Of a DNA stretch of 64,000 nucleotides, positions 28,581 to 38,325 are shown piece after piece. The stretch lies in the NCBI RefSeq assembly GCF_046054155.1, contig NZ_JBEQCT010000005.1, forward strand, positions 124,001 through 188,000, in the 5' to 3' direction. Both the position numbers and the translations under genes were made by a program. Below the pieces are notes generated by a model. That model was not told where the DNA came from, searched no databases, and saw nothing but the letters and a program-made list of their open reading frames with translations. Each line of letters begins with the position of its first letter. Position 1 is the first letter of the stretch. The DNA is from Celerinatantimonas yamalensis (GTDB lineage: Bacteria > Pseudomonadota > Gammaproteobacteria > Enterobacterales > Celerinatantimonadaceae).

Positions 28581-29801
28581 TTAATAATTGGTTTGGGTAT
28601 GCCCGCGTAGCTGACTGGACGCGATGAGAATATCGCGCACCTGAACATTCGCCATATCTGAATAATGCTGCGCTTGTAAAATAGCGCGATTGGATTGTAC
28701 TTCGACAACTTTAAATGTCGGCATCTGTCCTTTATTGAAAATAGGATTACTTTGTGAGCCATCTTGTGAAATTAAATAGCGGGTGCGCATCAAGTGAAAT
28801 TGATCGCCTACTTGCACACCATTACTTTGGCCTAAGTTAATCACTAATTGATTGTCATCAATACTGACAACATCAGCAAGGGTTTGCTTACAGTATAATC
28901 CCACTTGGATATCTTGGATGGCGCTGCTGATAATATATTGGATAGCTTTGCCATATTGAGAATTCCAAAACATGCCGCTGTCAGGATTGACCTTCATGGT
29001 AAAATCAAAGTTCCATTCTTGATTGGTACTGTAGTTTTTATGAAAGACAATATCACCTTTAATTCCATCGACGACAAACAAACTCAGCTTAAAGCTGCGA
29101 TGATGGGTGACGGCGGTAACATTCGTTAGTTCAGAAGTAGAGCTAGATTTGTAATTTGACAGATCGTCGATATCGCCAAACATAATGTATTGCACATCAT
29201 ATTGAGAAGAGAGCGCACGCGCCACTTGCAGCATGCGTGCTTGGTTGCGAAAACCCGATAAAGAAGCAATGGGATTTGTCATCAGTTGACGGGGATCAAG
29301 CCTGCGGTTATTTGCTTGAATTTGCTGATAAAACTGTTCTGAAAGAGTAGCTCCTAACTGGTATAACCCACCCATTTGAGCTTGCACTCGTTGGCGCAAT
29401 GTAATAGGGCCTACTAGCAATGTTTTGGCGTAATTATCTTTGTTACAGGTTCGCATGGGGAATATATCTGCGCGCACCGTTACCGTAATTTTGTTTTGTG
29501 TGAGATGTTCACGCACTACCTGCATATTATGCACTTCACCGTTGGTTTTAACGGTGAGCTTGTCACTGGCTAATATGCCGGACTTAACCACTTGGACAGA
29601 GCGAATACTGGCTCCACCTTTATACATTAATCCGAGTAGGGCATTTTGTACTGCCTTATGACGGGCTTGGTCAACTTCGCCATTTTCGATGGTGGAACTG
29701 CCTTGCCCTTCAAACCACACCGCATGCGCTGTTAATGGCATCAAAAAAAGCAGTGTAGCAAGCTTTACTGCACGCGCTCGGTTTATCATTAAAATGGCCA
29801 T
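28581..29801 (-). CDS. flgT: Flagellar assembly protein FlgT
   Basis: Periplasmic protein that forms the H ring around the basal body of Vibrio-type sodium-driven polar flagella and helps anchor the stator ring. A Sec signal peptide ends near AHA at about residue 27, followed by VWFEGQGSSTIENG, where processed FlgT proteins typically begin. The 406 residues then cover the N-, middle and C-terminal domains. Start is ATG 29801; an in-frame ATG at 29789, overlapping the flgH stop as TAATG, is an alternative. It is read with flgH and overlaps it, so the two are coupled. Most family members sit beside flgO and flgP, which are not seen here. Confidence 0.85.
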   Translation of the reverse strand: MAILMINRARAVKLATLLFLMPLTAHAVWFEGQGSSTIENGEVDQARHKAVQNALLGLMYKGGASIRSVQVVKSGILASDKLTVKTNGEVHNMQVVREHLTQNKITVTVRADIFPMRTCNKDNYAKTLLVGPITLRQRVQAQMGGLYQLGATLSEQFYQQIQANNRRLDPRQLMTNPIASLSGFRNQARMLQVARALSSQYDVQYIMFGDIDDLSNYKSSSTSELTNVTAVTHHRSFKLSLFVVDGIKGDIVFHKNYSTNQEWNFDFTMKVNPDSGMFWNSQYGKAIQYIISSAIQDIQVGLYCKQTLADVVSIDDNQLVINLGQSNGVQVGDQFHLMRTRYLISQDGSQSNPIFNKGQMPTFKVVEVQSNRAILQAQHYSDMANVQVRDILIASSQLRGHTQTNY

Positions 29802-30547
29802 AAGCTTCCATTAAATAATCGTGATAACCAACCTTGAGTTTGAGTGTTGGCTTGGTCGCCAGTGCCACTAAACTCAATTCTTGCATCCGCTATTTGTGAC
29901 GAATTAACGGTATTCGCTTCGGTCACATCTTTAGGGCGAATGATCCCTGTGAGTCGGATGTATTCTTTGCCATTATTAATCACTAACCATTTTTCGCCGC
30001 GAACGACCAAATTGCCATTATTAAGTACATCAACGACTGAAACAGTAATTTTGCCACTTAATGTATGGCTTTGCGCTGAGTTTGCTTTGCCGTCAAAATT
30101 TTGTGATTGCTTCATCCCCAATTGCACCGTTTTGCCATTGATGGTCAACTTTCCGCCAGGCACTGTAATGGGGTCAAGATTGTAATCATTTTTATGGGAC
30201 ATATCGGTTGTCGCCGATTTTTGAGCTGATGCTGACTCGGTTAAAATAATCGTGACCGTATCACCGACCGCATAGACGGGTTGATAGCTATATAGACTGC
30301 TTGATTTTTGCGGATCGTAAGCGGAACCTGTGGGGATCACTTGCTCGGGTTTCGGGGACGGATCAATTGGCGAGTAAAATGGGTCATCGGGAACCGGTGA
30401 ATGAGAATCGGTTGATACCGTTACTTGTCGCTGTTTATTATCAACTTTTTGTTGAGCTGTATCGGTCACTTTTTCTTGGGTTTGAGTCAGTGTTGAACAC
30501 CCTGACAACCATATAGCCAAGCAGAGAGTGGCAAGTAGTTTTAGCAT
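29789..30547 (-). CDS. flgH: Flagellar L-ring lipoprotein FlgH
   Basis: Outer-membrane ring subunit around the flagellar rod. The signal peptide ends in the lipobox LSGC (Cys17). The mature part has the FlgH landmarks SSSLYS, VGDTVTIILTESASAQKS, HTLSGKITVSVVDVLNNGNL, GEKWLVINNGKEYIRLTG and SSQIADARIEF, ending in WLSRLF. Length is 252 residues, slightly above the 230 norm because a Gln/Lys-rich linker lies between the lipid anchor and the core. FlgH is usually inside the flgBCDEFGHIJ operon; here it pairs only with flgT, so it is either displaced or a second copy. Confidence 0.9.
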   Translation of the reverse strand: MLKLLATLCLAIWLSGCSTLTQTQEKVTDTAQQKVDNKQRQVTVSTDSHSPVPDDPFYSPIDPSPKPEQVIPTGSAYDPQKSSSLYSYQPVYAVGDTVTIILTESASAQKSATTDMSHKNDYNLDPITVPGGKLTINGKTVQLGMKQSQNFDGKANSAQSHTLSGKITVSVVDVLNNGNLVVRGEKWLVINNGKEYIRLTGIIRPKDVTEANTVNSSQIADARIEFSGTGDQANTQTQGWLSRLFNGSLWPF

Positions 30548-30604
30548 TCACAGATTCCTTTACATCAAAGCCGCGCAGCGTCTGCTCGCGGCGAAAAACC
30601 GTCA

Positions 30605-30793
30605 TTAACGGTTATAATGCAGAATCTGTTCCATATATTTTTCGCGTTGCTTTTGCGTGCGCTTTAGAATGTGCTGTTGTTGCTCAGATGAGAACTGCTG
30701 CCAGCCAGTGATTTCGTTGAGATGACGAAAACAGCCCATGCACACATCGCTTTCATTGAGTGTGCAATGACGAATACATGGTGATCTGGGCAT
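30605..30793 (-). CDS. DUF1289 family small cysteine protein
   Basis: 62-residue protein with the DUF1289 pattern C-x3-C-x7-C-x2-C (Cys6, 10, 18, 21), which probably binds a metal or iron-sulfur cluster; the role is unknown. A Trp-rich helical segment (ITGWQQF) follows. It reads in the same direction as ygfZ, starting 26 bases after that gene's stop, so the two may be cotranscribed. Relatives are often found near iron-sulfur or one-carbon genes. Confidence 0.85.
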   Translation of the reverse strand: MPRSPCIRHCTLNESDVCMGCFRHLNEITGWQQFSSEQQQHILKRTQKQREKYMEQILHYNR

Positions 30794-30819
30794 AAGCTGT
30801 TCCTGTTTAATGACCTACT

Positions 30820-31794
30820 TTATTGTGTTTCGAGTGAATATGGTAGGTGCGCTAGTGTGAGTTGGCTATCGCTCTGTCCATGCAATCGATAGTGGTTTTG
30901 TGTATCACTATCGGCGCGAACCACTGCCAAAATTTCAGTATAGCCGTCGGGCTGGCGAAAACTATTGATAATCGTGCCGCAGCGGCGCCAGTTGTCACCT
31001 AACTGCATTTCTAAATCTTGGCCCGATTCAATCGCCGCGCTTGATTGCCCAACAAATCGCAGAGCTGCGCGCTTATTGGTGCCGCGATATTTTGCCCTCG
31101 CAACAATTTCTTGTCCAGTGTAGCAGCCTTTTGTAAAGCTAATGGCATCAAGCTGATGCAGGTTCAGTGCTTGAGGAATAAACTGGCCCGCGGTGGCCGC
31201 ACTTAAACTGGGATACCCTGCGATAATATCGAGCCCCTGCCATAACTGTAATAGTGCGTTTTGATCACTCCCAATGGCTTGATCGATTAAGCTGTTGGCT
31301 TTGTTATTGGGGACAATTAGTAGGTAGCGCATGGGCTGATTAGCGTAGCTCAAGCAATATCCTTCATCTAACAAACCACCTTGGGAGGCGATCGTATTGC
31401 CAAAACGCTGCTCAATAAATGCTTTGGCTTGTTTACCTACGACAGCAATAAGTTGGTAATCAGCTTCAGATTCAATGGTTACTTTAGAGAATACACTGTA
31501 TTTTTTCAGCTCAGGCAACTCAACATCAGCGGTCGATTGGGGTTGAAGTAGCCAGAGCCAATCACCCGCGTTAATTAATCGGACAATAGACCATAATTTA
31601 CCTGTTGGATCACAATGTCCCGAGAGCGTTTGCGCACCTTTAGCGAGCCCTGTTACTTCTGCTGTGAACTGACCTTGCAAGTAGTTGTGGCGTTCATCAC
31701 CACTTAATCGTGTCAGTGACCAACTTGCTAAATTTCCGACCCATAGGTCTGGAAATGTACATAATTTATCCAGTTCCACCTTAATTGCTCCCAT
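30820..31794 (-). CDS. ygfZ: tRNA-modifying/iron-sulfur maintenance protein YgfZ
   Basis: Folate-binding protein of the aminomethyltransferase fold that helps maintain iron-sulfur enzymes such as MiaB. The signature KGCYTGQE with its essential cysteine is at residues 222-229. Length is 324 residues, like the E. coli protein. It is transcribed divergently from sdhE, the same arrangement as ygfZ and sdhE in E. coli, which ties it to flavin and iron-sulfur assembly of succinate dehydrogenase. Confidence 0.95.
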   Translation of the reverse strand: MGAIKVELDKLCTFPDLWVGNLASWSLTRLSGDERHNYLQGQFTAEVTGLAKGAQTLSGHCDPTGKLWSIVRLINAGDWLWLLQPQSTADVELPELKKYSVFSKVTIESEADYQLIAVVGKQAKAFIEQRFGNTIASQGGLLDEGYCLSYANQPMRYLLIVPNNKANSLIDQAIGSDQNALLQLWQGLDIIAGYPSLSAATAGQFIPQALNLHQLDAISFTKGCYTGQEIVARAKYRGTNKRAALRFVGQSSAAIESGQDLEMQLGDNWRRCGTIINSFRQPDGYTEILAVVRADSDTQNHYRLHGQSDSQLTLAHLPYSLETQ

Positions 31795-31903
31795 TTAATA
31801 GGTTTAGTTTTGGTCGATGATTGTGTTGATGGTATCTTGCTATACACAGTTTGTCAGCCATTGCGCTATTGTTTTGACTAAATGGCTACCAAGAGGAAGT
31901 ACC

Positions 31904-32167
31904 ATGGAAATGACACAATCAAAATCGCGGCTACTTTGGGCTTGTCGTCGTGGCATGTTGGAACTAGATGTATTACTTCGGCCTTTTGTTGAACAATCTT
32001 ACGAGCAGTTATCTATTGACCAACAGCTCTGCTTTCAAAAGCTGCTGGCGTGCGATGACCCAGATTTGTTTGCTTGGTTTATGAAACACAAAGTGTGTCC
32101 AGATCCTAAAATGGCAGAGTTAGTGGATGTTATCCTTAGTCACAACCAGCTCACACATCCGCGTTAA
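31904..32167 (+). CDS. sdhE: FAD assembly factor SdhE
   Basis: Small helical protein that promotes covalent FAD attachment to SdhA and FrdA. The RGM motif is in the expected place (RRGMLELD) near residues 15-17. Length is 87 residues from ATG 31904, which has AAGAGGAAG 4-12 bases upstream; the longer frame from 31817 would add 29 unlikely residues. It overlaps ygfX by about 40 bases. Confidence 0.94.
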   Translation: MEMTQSKSRLLWACRRGMLELDVLLRPFVEQSYEQLSIDQQLCFQKLLACDDPDLFAWFMKHKVCPDPKMAELVDVILSHNQLTHPR

Positions 32168-32510
32168 GTCTAGCCGCATTGCACGCTGTGTATTGATTGT
32201 TGGCACCGTTGGGCTAATGGTTGGCATTTATATAGAGCGATGTCCATGGATTGATCTGTGGCTTATCGGTTGGGCCGCTTATCTGCTATGGCAACAGATT
32301 GCTCATGTGCCGACATCGGTCATCCTCCAAGGGCCTTGGCTGAATATCGAACAACGATGGTACCGACTTGAGCCTGGCTCGCAAGTTGGAACAGGATTTT
32401 GTTGGCTTAAACTGAGCTACAACGGAGAGCGTCGCTGTTTTCTAATGATCCATGACATGCTTGAGCAAACAAGCTATCGCCACTTATGTTTAGTTTTACG
32501 TTGTTTGTAA
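32127..32510 (+). CDS. ygfX: YgfX/CptA-like membrane protein
   Basis: 127-residue protein with two membrane segments near residues 20-60 (GTVGLMVGIYIERCPWIDLWLIGWAAYLLW) followed by a cytoplasmic beta-rich domain. It follows sdhE with a 41-base overlap, matching the conserved sdhE-ygfX pair. In E. coli the pair was reported as an antitoxin-toxin pair acting on cytoskeletal proteins, but flavinylation is the better supported role for SdhE. The ATG at 32127 is the only reasonable start. Confidence 0.82.
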   Translation: MLSLVTTSSHIRVKSSRIARCVLIVGTVGLMVGIYIERCPWIDLWLIGWAAYLLWQQIAHVPTSVILQGPWLNIEQRWYRLEPGSQVGTGFCWLKLSYNGERRCFLMIHDMLEQTSYRHLCLVLRCL

Positions 32511-32715
32511 ACTTATATTGCAAGCGATTGGCGTTACAGTGAAAAATCATGGTAAGAATTAGGTGATGCAGGTCTTTTCAGTTATTTTAGATGTTTGCAG
32601 CGAATGCTTATAGTTACCCATCGATGTGTCACGAAAACTGTGTTGCTTATTGGACGCAGGCGAGGGGGTTCGTCATACTTGTAGGCCGTGTTAGAGTAAA
32701 ATGAGTCACATGAAT

Positions 32716-32743
32716 TGAACTTGGTCTTTGTAACATGTTCTAA
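32716..32743 (+). promoter_or_regulatory. Sigma-E promoter of rpoE
   Basis: TGAACTT (32716-32722), a 16-base spacer and TCTAA (32739-32743) match the sigma-E consensus GGAACTT / TCTRA with one mismatch. It lies 115 bases before the rpoE ATG, as expected for self-activation. The remainder of the 347-base gap (32511-32857) shows no gene. Confidence 0.75.
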
Positions 32744-32857
32744 GTGCTAAAATAAATTCGATGAGAAGAGAACTTTTTTGAATAACCGAAGTCTTAATGA
32801 TTATACGCGTTGTGGCCTATTTATCGGGATACTCTATCCGGAGGCTGGTCGCGTAGG

Positions 32858-33439
32858 ATGAATCAGCAAAATTGGACAGATCAGGCCCTTGTTGAACGGA
32901 TCCAACAGGGGGATAAACAAGCATTTAATCTGCTGGTTGGTAAATATCAACATAAAGTGGCTGGCTTGGTCGCAAAGTATGTCAATAACTCAGGGGATGT
33001 GGCTGATGTGACTCAGGAAGCCTTTATTAAGGCCTACCGAGCCTTGCCTAATTTTCGCGGTGAAAGTGCGTTTTATACGTGGTTGTATCGTATTGCTGTG
33101 AATACAGCGAAGAACTATCTCGTGGCTCAAGGTCGGCGTCCCCCAGCAAATGATGTCGATAGCGATGATGCTGAGTTTTATGATGGTAGTGAAGCAATGC
33201 ATGAAAGTACTACCCCTGAGTCAGTATTGCTGACTGAGGAAATTCGTGATGTTGTATTCGGTACTATTGAACAGCTGCCTGATGAATTACGCACAGCAAT
33301 TACCCTGCGCGAGATTGAAGGGCTCAGCTATGACGAGATAGCACAGATTATGGAGTGCCCCGTCGGCACAGTTCGTTCTCGAATTTTTCGAGCACGAGAA
33401 GCGATTGACAAACAGATTCAGCCGCTACTGGATCGGTGA
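32858..33439 (+). CDS. rpoE: Envelope-stress sigma factor RpoE (sigma-E)
   Basis: ECF sigma factor that directs transcription of outer-membrane quality-control genes. Region 2 (MNQQNWTDQALVERIQQGDK onward, with FYTWLYRIAVNTAKNYL near 80-96) and region 4 (ITLREIEGLSYDEIAQIMECPVGTVRSRIFRARE) are both intact. Length from ATG 32858 is 193 residues, close to the E. coli 191; the longer frame from 32810 is unsupported. First gene of rpoE-rseA-rseB-rseC. Confidence 0.98.
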   Translation: MNQQNWTDQALVERIQQGDKQAFNLLVGKYQHKVAGLVAKYVNNSGDVADVTQEAFIKAYRALPNFRGESAFYTWLYRIAVNTAKNYLVAQGRRPPANDVDSDDAEFYDGSEAMHESTTPESVLLTEEIRDVVFGTIEQLPDELRTAITLREIEGLSYDEIAQIMECPVGTVRSRIFRAREAIDKQIQPLLDR

Positions 33440-33454
33440 TTGAAGGGAAATTTT

Positions 33455-34024
33455 ATGCTCGGTAAAGACGAACAGATTTCAGCACTTATGGATAGTGAGT
33501 TGAAGGATAAACAGATGCTGAATTCGTTAGTGTCTGATAGTTCTCGACATATGAAGTGGCAGCGTTATCACCTAATGCGTGATGTGATTCGTGGCGATGC
33601 ACCTTCTGTTTTGAATTTAGATCTAAGTAACAGTATTGCCAGCGCTTTAGAGTTTGAAGCGACACATCAAATGGCTACTGATTGTAATACAACTAATAAT
33701 GTTGCGACACTTTCTCGCAAATATATGCTACCGGATTGGGTGCGTAACATGGGCCAGTATGCGATCGCTGCATCGGTTGCTGTGATTGCGATTATTGGGG
33801 TACAACAGTATCAGCAAAGCGCTCAAACTCGTGAGGCTAGCATGCAGCAACCTTTGCAAATGTTACATACTATACCAATTGGTGGAACAGTGGCACCGGT
33901 GAGTTTACAGACTAGTTTCAATCAAGATAAAAATAAACTAACGAAGCAGCAATGGCTTGAACAGCGCAAAGAGATAGCTGCTTATTTGCAAGATCATCAA
34001 ATGCAACAGCGAGTTTCCAATTAG
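33455..34024 (+). CDS. rseA: Anti-sigma-E factor RseA
   Basis: Inner-membrane protein that holds RpoE inactive until DegS and RseP cut it. The N-terminal sigma-binding domain begins KDEQISALMDSELKD, and one membrane segment spans residues 101-117 (YAIAASVAVIAIIGVQQY). The periplasmic tail binds RseB. Length is 189 residues from ATG 33455, which has GAAGGGA 6 bases upstream; the TTG at 33440 is a possible but worse start. It is separated from rpoE by 15 bases. Confidence 0.93.
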   Translation: MLGKDEQISALMDSELKDKQMLNSLVSDSSRHMKWQRYHLMRDVIRGDAPSVLNLDLSNSIASALEFEATHQMATDCNTTNNVATLSRKYMLPDWVRNMGQYAIAASVAVIAIIGVQQYQQSAQTREASMQQPLQMLHTIPIGGTVAPVSLQTSFNQDKNKLTKQQWLEQRKEIAAYLQDHQMQQRVSN

Positions 34025-34028
34025 GTCT

Positions 34029-35078
34029 ATGTGTTATCGGATGATGTTATTTCCCTTGCTAGCGTCTTTGTTGACGCAGCCTGTGTTTGCTCAAAACACG
34101 CCTGAGCAGCCAGCAGTTCACGCATCATCAACTCAAACAACTGTTCCCCAACATTTAATTGAGCCAATTAATTTATTGCAGAAAATGCAGCAAGCCTTTC
34201 ATCATGATAACTATGAATTGTCATACATCCATGTTCGTCAGGGCATGATTGAACCGATACGCCTATTTCATGGCGTTGTGGATCACCAAGAAGTGGTGCA
34301 TCGCTTGTATCTCAATGGGCCCGTACGCGAAGCTGTGCGCCGAGGTCACCAAGTTGTCTATTATGAAATGGGTAAAGCGCCACTATCGATCAATGCGAGT
34401 CAACTGCCAGGAATGATGGAAACATTGGCTAATATTTCCATCGAGCAGTTAACCGCTAATTACGATCTGCTTGCGTCGGGTAAAGGGCGAGTGGCGGGGC
34501 GCTCGGTGCAAATTCTGCGTATCATTCCCAAACATGATAGTTTATACGGTTTGTATGTTTGGCTGGGGAGCCAATCAGGATTGCCGCTGCGCATCGATAC
34601 TGTTGATCGCCATGGAAATTTAGTTGAACAGTTGATGGCAATAGGGTTGGTGCAATTTGATACGCCAACCGATTGGATGAAAAAACTGGCTAGTATTGAT
34701 CTGCCCGCGATAGAAACGCCCCCGACGCCACCTCGAGCATCGCTCAATTGGAAATTGAGCTGGAAGCCTGAAGGTATGAAGATCATCAGTGATAATCAAC
34801 ATCGTCTGGCAATTACTCAACAAGATGTGAATTATATCAAGCTTAGTGATGGCTTGTTTACAGTGTCAGTTTACGCTAGTGCCGCCCCTGATAGTCGTAT
34901 TTTACAAGGTGATTTAGTGCGCCAAGGGGCGACGTCGATGCACTCTGTCGTTCATAATGGTATGGAAATTACCGTGGTGGGTGAAGTGCCGCCACAAACA
35001 GCTGCTTTAATCGCTCAATCGGTTAAACTAGTGGCTAATCCGTCTCAAAGTAATACACAGGAGAGCTTGCGTGACTGA
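34029..35078 (+). CDS. rseB: Sigma-E regulatory protein RseB
   Basis: Periplasmic protein that shields RseA from DegS cleavage and senses lipopolysaccharide or lipoproteins. A signal peptide (MMLFPLLASLLTQPVFAQ) ends near residue 22, followed by the two-domain LolA-like body. Length is 349 residues, longer than the E. coli 318, with extra N-terminal and C-terminal residues. It starts 5 bases after rseA and overlaps rseC by 8 bases. Confidence 0.95.
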   Translation: MCYRMMLFPLLASLLTQPVFAQNTPEQPAVHASSTQTTVPQHLIEPINLLQKMQQAFHHDNYELSYIHVRQGMIEPIRLFHGVVDHQEVVHRLYLNGPVREAVRRGHQVVYYEMGKAPLSINASQLPGMMETLANISIEQLTANYDLLASGKGRVAGRSVQILRIIPKHDSLYGLYVWLGSQSGLPLRIDTVDRHGNLVEQLMAIGLVQFDTPTDWMKKLASIDLPAIETPPTPPRASLNWKLSWKPEGMKIISDNQHRLAITQQDVNYIKLSDGLFTVSVYASAAPDSRILQGDLVRQGATSMHSVVHNGMEITVVGEVPPQTAALIAQSVKLVANPSQSNTQESLRD

Positions 35079-35523
35079 CTTGACTGATATGGTGACCGAA
35101 ACTGCATTGGTGATGGATGTCGATGGCGATTATGCTTGGGTAGAGTGCATTAGCCGCAGTGCTTGTGGGCAATGCCATGTCGCTGATAACTGTGGTAATT
35201 CGGCAGTCGCCAAAGCGTTCTCACCGAAAACTCATCGCTTTCAGGTGAGATTAACGCATCCCGTTTTACCCGGTCAGCGCATTGAAATTGGTCTTCCCGC
35301 ACAAAACTTAGTTCGCAGTGCTATGTTGATTTATCTATTGCCTCTATTGACCATGATGATGGGGGTGATGGTGGCCGTTTATATGTTTGGTCATAGTGAT
35401 AATGTGGCCTTAGCTGGGTGTGTTGCTGGTGCTCTGGTCGGCTTTTTCATGGCCCGAATTGGAGCGAAGCGATTAAGCCTGCGACGTGATTATCAACCGG
35501 TCATGCTGTCGTTAAGTCGGTAA
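35071..35523 (+). CDS. rseC: SoxR-reducing/sigma-E modulator protein RseC
   Basis: Inner-membrane protein of 150 residues with a cysteine cluster (CISRSACGQCHVADNCG, near 27-43) and two membrane segments near 85-130. It is a homologue of RsxC-associated redox proteins and positively affects sigma-E in E. coli. The start is a GTG at 35071, preceded by CAGGAG, and it overlaps the rseB stop. Last gene of the operon before a 90-base gap. Confidence 0.93.
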   Translation: MTDLTDMVTETALVMDVDGDYAWVECISRSACGQCHVADNCGNSAVAKAFSPKTHRFQVRLTHPVLPGQRIEIGLPAQNLVRSAMLIYLLPLLTMMMGVMVAVYMFGHSDNVALAGCVAGALVGFFMARIGAKRLSLRRDYQPVMLSLSR

Positions 35524-35613
35524 TTTCTGCTGACTTCATAGCCATACTCGGTTAAATCGAGTAAAATTCCCTACCTTATATATTCCGTTAACGTTGAGCA
35601 AAGCCTGTATTCC

Positions 35614-37407
35614 ATGAAGCATATTCGTAACTTTTCTATTATTGCCCATATCGACCATGGTAAGTCGACCTTGTCTGACCGCTTGATTCAGCATTGCGGC
35701 GGTTTAGCTGACCGTGAAATGGCCGCTCAGGTATTGGATTCTATGGATCTGGAGCGAGAGCGCGGGATTACCATTAAAGCCCAAAGCGTCACGCTTAATT
35801 ATACCGCGCGTGATGGCCAGACTTATCAGTTAAATTTCATCGATACACCTGGACATGTGGATTTTTCTTATGAAGTATCCCGTTCATTAGCGTCATGTGA
35901 AGGTGCTTTGCTGGTTGTCGATGCAGCGCAAGGTGTTGAGGCCCAAACGTTAGCAAACTGCTACACGGCCATCGATATGAATTTAGAAGTCATCCCGATA
36001 CTTAATAAAATCGACTTACCACAGGCTGATCCTGAGCGAGTGGCTCAAGAGATTGAAGATATCGTAGGTATTGATGCCGTGGATGCGACCCGCTGCTCGG
36101 CGAAAACTGGCATCGGTATCGAGGATGTATTAGAGGCCATTGTCAAACAGATCCCCCCTCCAGAAGGTGAACAAGATGCGCCATTACAAGCCTTGATTGT
36201 TGATTCTTGGTTTGATAACTACCAAGGTGTGGTGTCGTTGGTTCGAATTAAAAATGGGGTGGTGCGTAAAGGCGACAAGATGAAAGTGATGTCGACTGGT
36301 CAAACCCATGTTGTCGACAAGGTGGGGATTTTTACGCCAAAACCGACCGAAACAGGGGTTTTGCATGCGGGTGAAGTCGGTTTTATCATTGCTGGAATTA
36401 AAGAAGTGAATGGTGCCCCAGTCGGGGACACATTGACACTTGCGAAAAATCCGACGTCTAACCCACTGCCCGGATTTAAGAAAGTGAAACCGCAAGTGTA
36501 CGCTGGTTTATTCCCAGTGAGCTCAGATGATTATGAAGCCTTTAGGGATGCTCTTGGCAAATTGAGTTTGAATGACTCATCATTATTTTATGAGCCTGAA
36601 ACATCGACTGCACTAGGTTTTGGGTTTCGTTGTGGCTTTCTTGGCATGTTGCACATGGAGATTATCCAAGAGCGCTTAGAGCGTGAGTATGATTTGGATT
36701 TGATCACAACTGCGCCAACGGTGGTCTATGAAATTCTCAATACCGATGGCAACATTGAATATGTTGATAGCCCTGCGAAATTACCTCCGATAAACAATAT
36801 TGATGAAATTCGCGAACCTATTGCCGAAGTGAATATTTTGGTGCCTAAAGAGTACCTAGGCAATGTCATTACACTCTGTGTTGAAAAGCGCGGCATGCAA
36901 ACCAACATGGCTTATCATGGTAATCAAGTTGCACTGACCTATGAAGTGCCGATGGCTGAAGTGGTGTTGGATTTCTTTGACCGATTAAAGTCAACTAGTC
37001 GTGGCTATGCGTCATTAGATTATAGCTTTAAGCGTTTTGAAGTGTCTAATATGTCTCGCGTTGATATTTTGATTAATGGCGATCGCGTTGATGCCTTAGC
37101 ATTGATTACACACCATGATAATGCGGCCTACCGGGGTCGTGAAGTCGTGGAAAAAATGAAAGAGCTGATCCCGCGTCAGATGTTTGATATTGCGATTCAA
37201 GCCGCTATTGGCAACCATATTGTCGCCCGTAGTACCGTTAAGCAACTACGTAAGAACGTATTGGCTAAATGTTACGGTGGTGATGTTAGTCGTAAGAAAA
37301 AACTGCTTTCTAAACAAAAAGAAGGTAAAAAACGCATGAAACAAGTGGGTAATGTGGAGGTTCCTCAGGAAGCTTTTCTTGCCGTACTCCATATTGGGAA
37401 GGATTAA
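35614..37407 (+). CDS. lepA: Elongation factor 4 (LepA)
   Basis: Ribosomal GTPase that aids translation initiation and back-translocation under stress. The P-loop AHIDHGKST is at residues 11-19, DTPGHVDF is near 77, and NKID is near 130. The LepA C-terminal domain ends at about 597 with the conserved basic tail. Length is 597 residues, one short of the E. coli 599. It is followed 3 bases later by lepB. Confidence 0.98.
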   Translation: MKHIRNFSIIAHIDHGKSTLSDRLIQHCGGLADREMAAQVLDSMDLERERGITIKAQSVTLNYTARDGQTYQLNFIDTPGHVDFSYEVSRSLASCEGALLVVDAAQGVEAQTLANCYTAIDMNLEVIPILNKIDLPQADPERVAQEIEDIVGIDAVDATRCSAKTGIGIEDVLEAIVKQIPPPEGEQDAPLQALIVDSWFDNYQGVVSLVRIKNGVVRKGDKMKVMSTGQTHVVDKVGIFTPKPTETGVLHAGEVGFIIAGIKEVNGAPVGDTLTLAKNPTSNPLPGFKKVKPQVYAGLFPVSSDDYEAFRDALGKLSLNDSSLFYEPETSTALGFGFRCGFLGMLHMEIIQERLEREYDLDLITTAPTVVYEILNTDGNIEYVDSPAKLPPINNIDEIREPIAEVNILVPKEYLGNVITLCVEKRGMQTNMAYHGNQVALTYEVPMAEVVLDFFDRLKSTSRGYASLDYSFKRFEVSNMSRVDILINGDRVDALALITHHDNAAYRGREVVEKMKELIPRQMFDIAIQAAIGNHIVARSTVKQLRKNVLAKCYGGDVSRKKKLLSKQKEGKKRMKQVGNVEVPQEAFLAVLHIGKD

Positions 37408-37410
37408 TTC

Positions 37411-38325
37411 ATGGCTGCTTATTTTTCGATTGTATTAGTCATCGTTACTTTATTAACTGGGATCGTATGGGCGCTTGATCGTAGTATTTGGGCTAAACGC
37501 AGACAAATGAGCTTGGATAACGCTCGCCAGTCTGCAGATGGAGAACTGCCCGAGGCTGCCCAAAATGCCTTATTGCAAGAACCTAGTTGGATTGAAAATT
37601 GTAAATCGGTTTTTCCAGTATTACTGGTGGTGTTACTGCTCCGCTCATTTTTATATGAACCGTTCCAGATCCCATCTGGCTCGATGAAGCCGACGTTATT
37701 AGTAGGGGATTTTATCTTGGTTGAGAAATTTGCCTATGGTCTTAAGGATCCTATTTTTAATGACACCTTAATTCCAACAGGCAAACCCAAACGAGGCGAT
37801 GTTATCGTCTTTAAATACCCTCGTAACCCAAAAATTGATTACATCAAACGTGTCGTTGGTCTGCCAGGGGATACGATTATCTATCAAAATAAACGGCTTT
37901 ATATTCAGCCTAAATGTAACGGTGATCAATGTCCGCCTAAAATGGAAGTTTCACAGAAGCTGGTGGCAGAAGGTAAGTTCCATATAGGTCCATACCCACT
38001 TAATACCTATCAGGAAAAGTTGGGTGATGTGACTCATGATATTTTGATTAGTCCAGATTTATCAGATCGCGTGAGTTATTACTACCAACAGCCGGGAACT
38101 GCGCCTAACGAGTTTATCGTGCCAGATGGTGAATATTTTGCCATGGGTGATAATCGTGATAATAGTGAAGATAGTCGCTATTGGGGATTTGTACCGACAC
38201 ATAATTTGGTGGGGCGTGCAGTCGCTATCTGGATAAGTTTTGAGTTTAATCATTCTGCGAATTCTTGGTTACCCAGTTGGGTTCCAACAGGGGTTCGCTT
38301 TAATCGGATTGGAGCCATTCATTAA
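37411..38325 (+). CDS. lepB: Signal peptidase I
   Basis: Inner-membrane serine protease that removes signal peptides. Nucleophile Ser91 lies in [11 protein letters not shown] and general base Lys146 in [11 protein letters not shown]. Two N-terminal membrane segments lie near residues 4-22 and 65-85. A second conserved block, [14 protein letters not shown], is near 250. Length is 304 residues. Its TAA shares one base with the rnc ATG. Confidence 0.97.
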   Translation: MAAYFSIVLVIVTLLTGIVWALDRSIWAKRRQMSLDNARQSADGELPEAAQNALLQEPSWIENCKSVFPVLLVVLLLRSFLYEPFQIPSGSMKPTLLVGDFILVEKFAYGLKDPIFNDTLIPTGKPKRGDVIVFKYPRNPKIDYIKRVVGLPGDTIIYQNKRLYIQPKCNGDQCPPKMEVSQKLVAEGKFHIGPYPLNTYQEKLGDVTHDILISPDLSDRVSYYYQQPGTAPNEFIVPDGEYFAMGDNRDNSEDSRYWGFVPTHNLVGRAVAIWISFEFNHSANSWLPSWVPTGVRFNRIGAIH

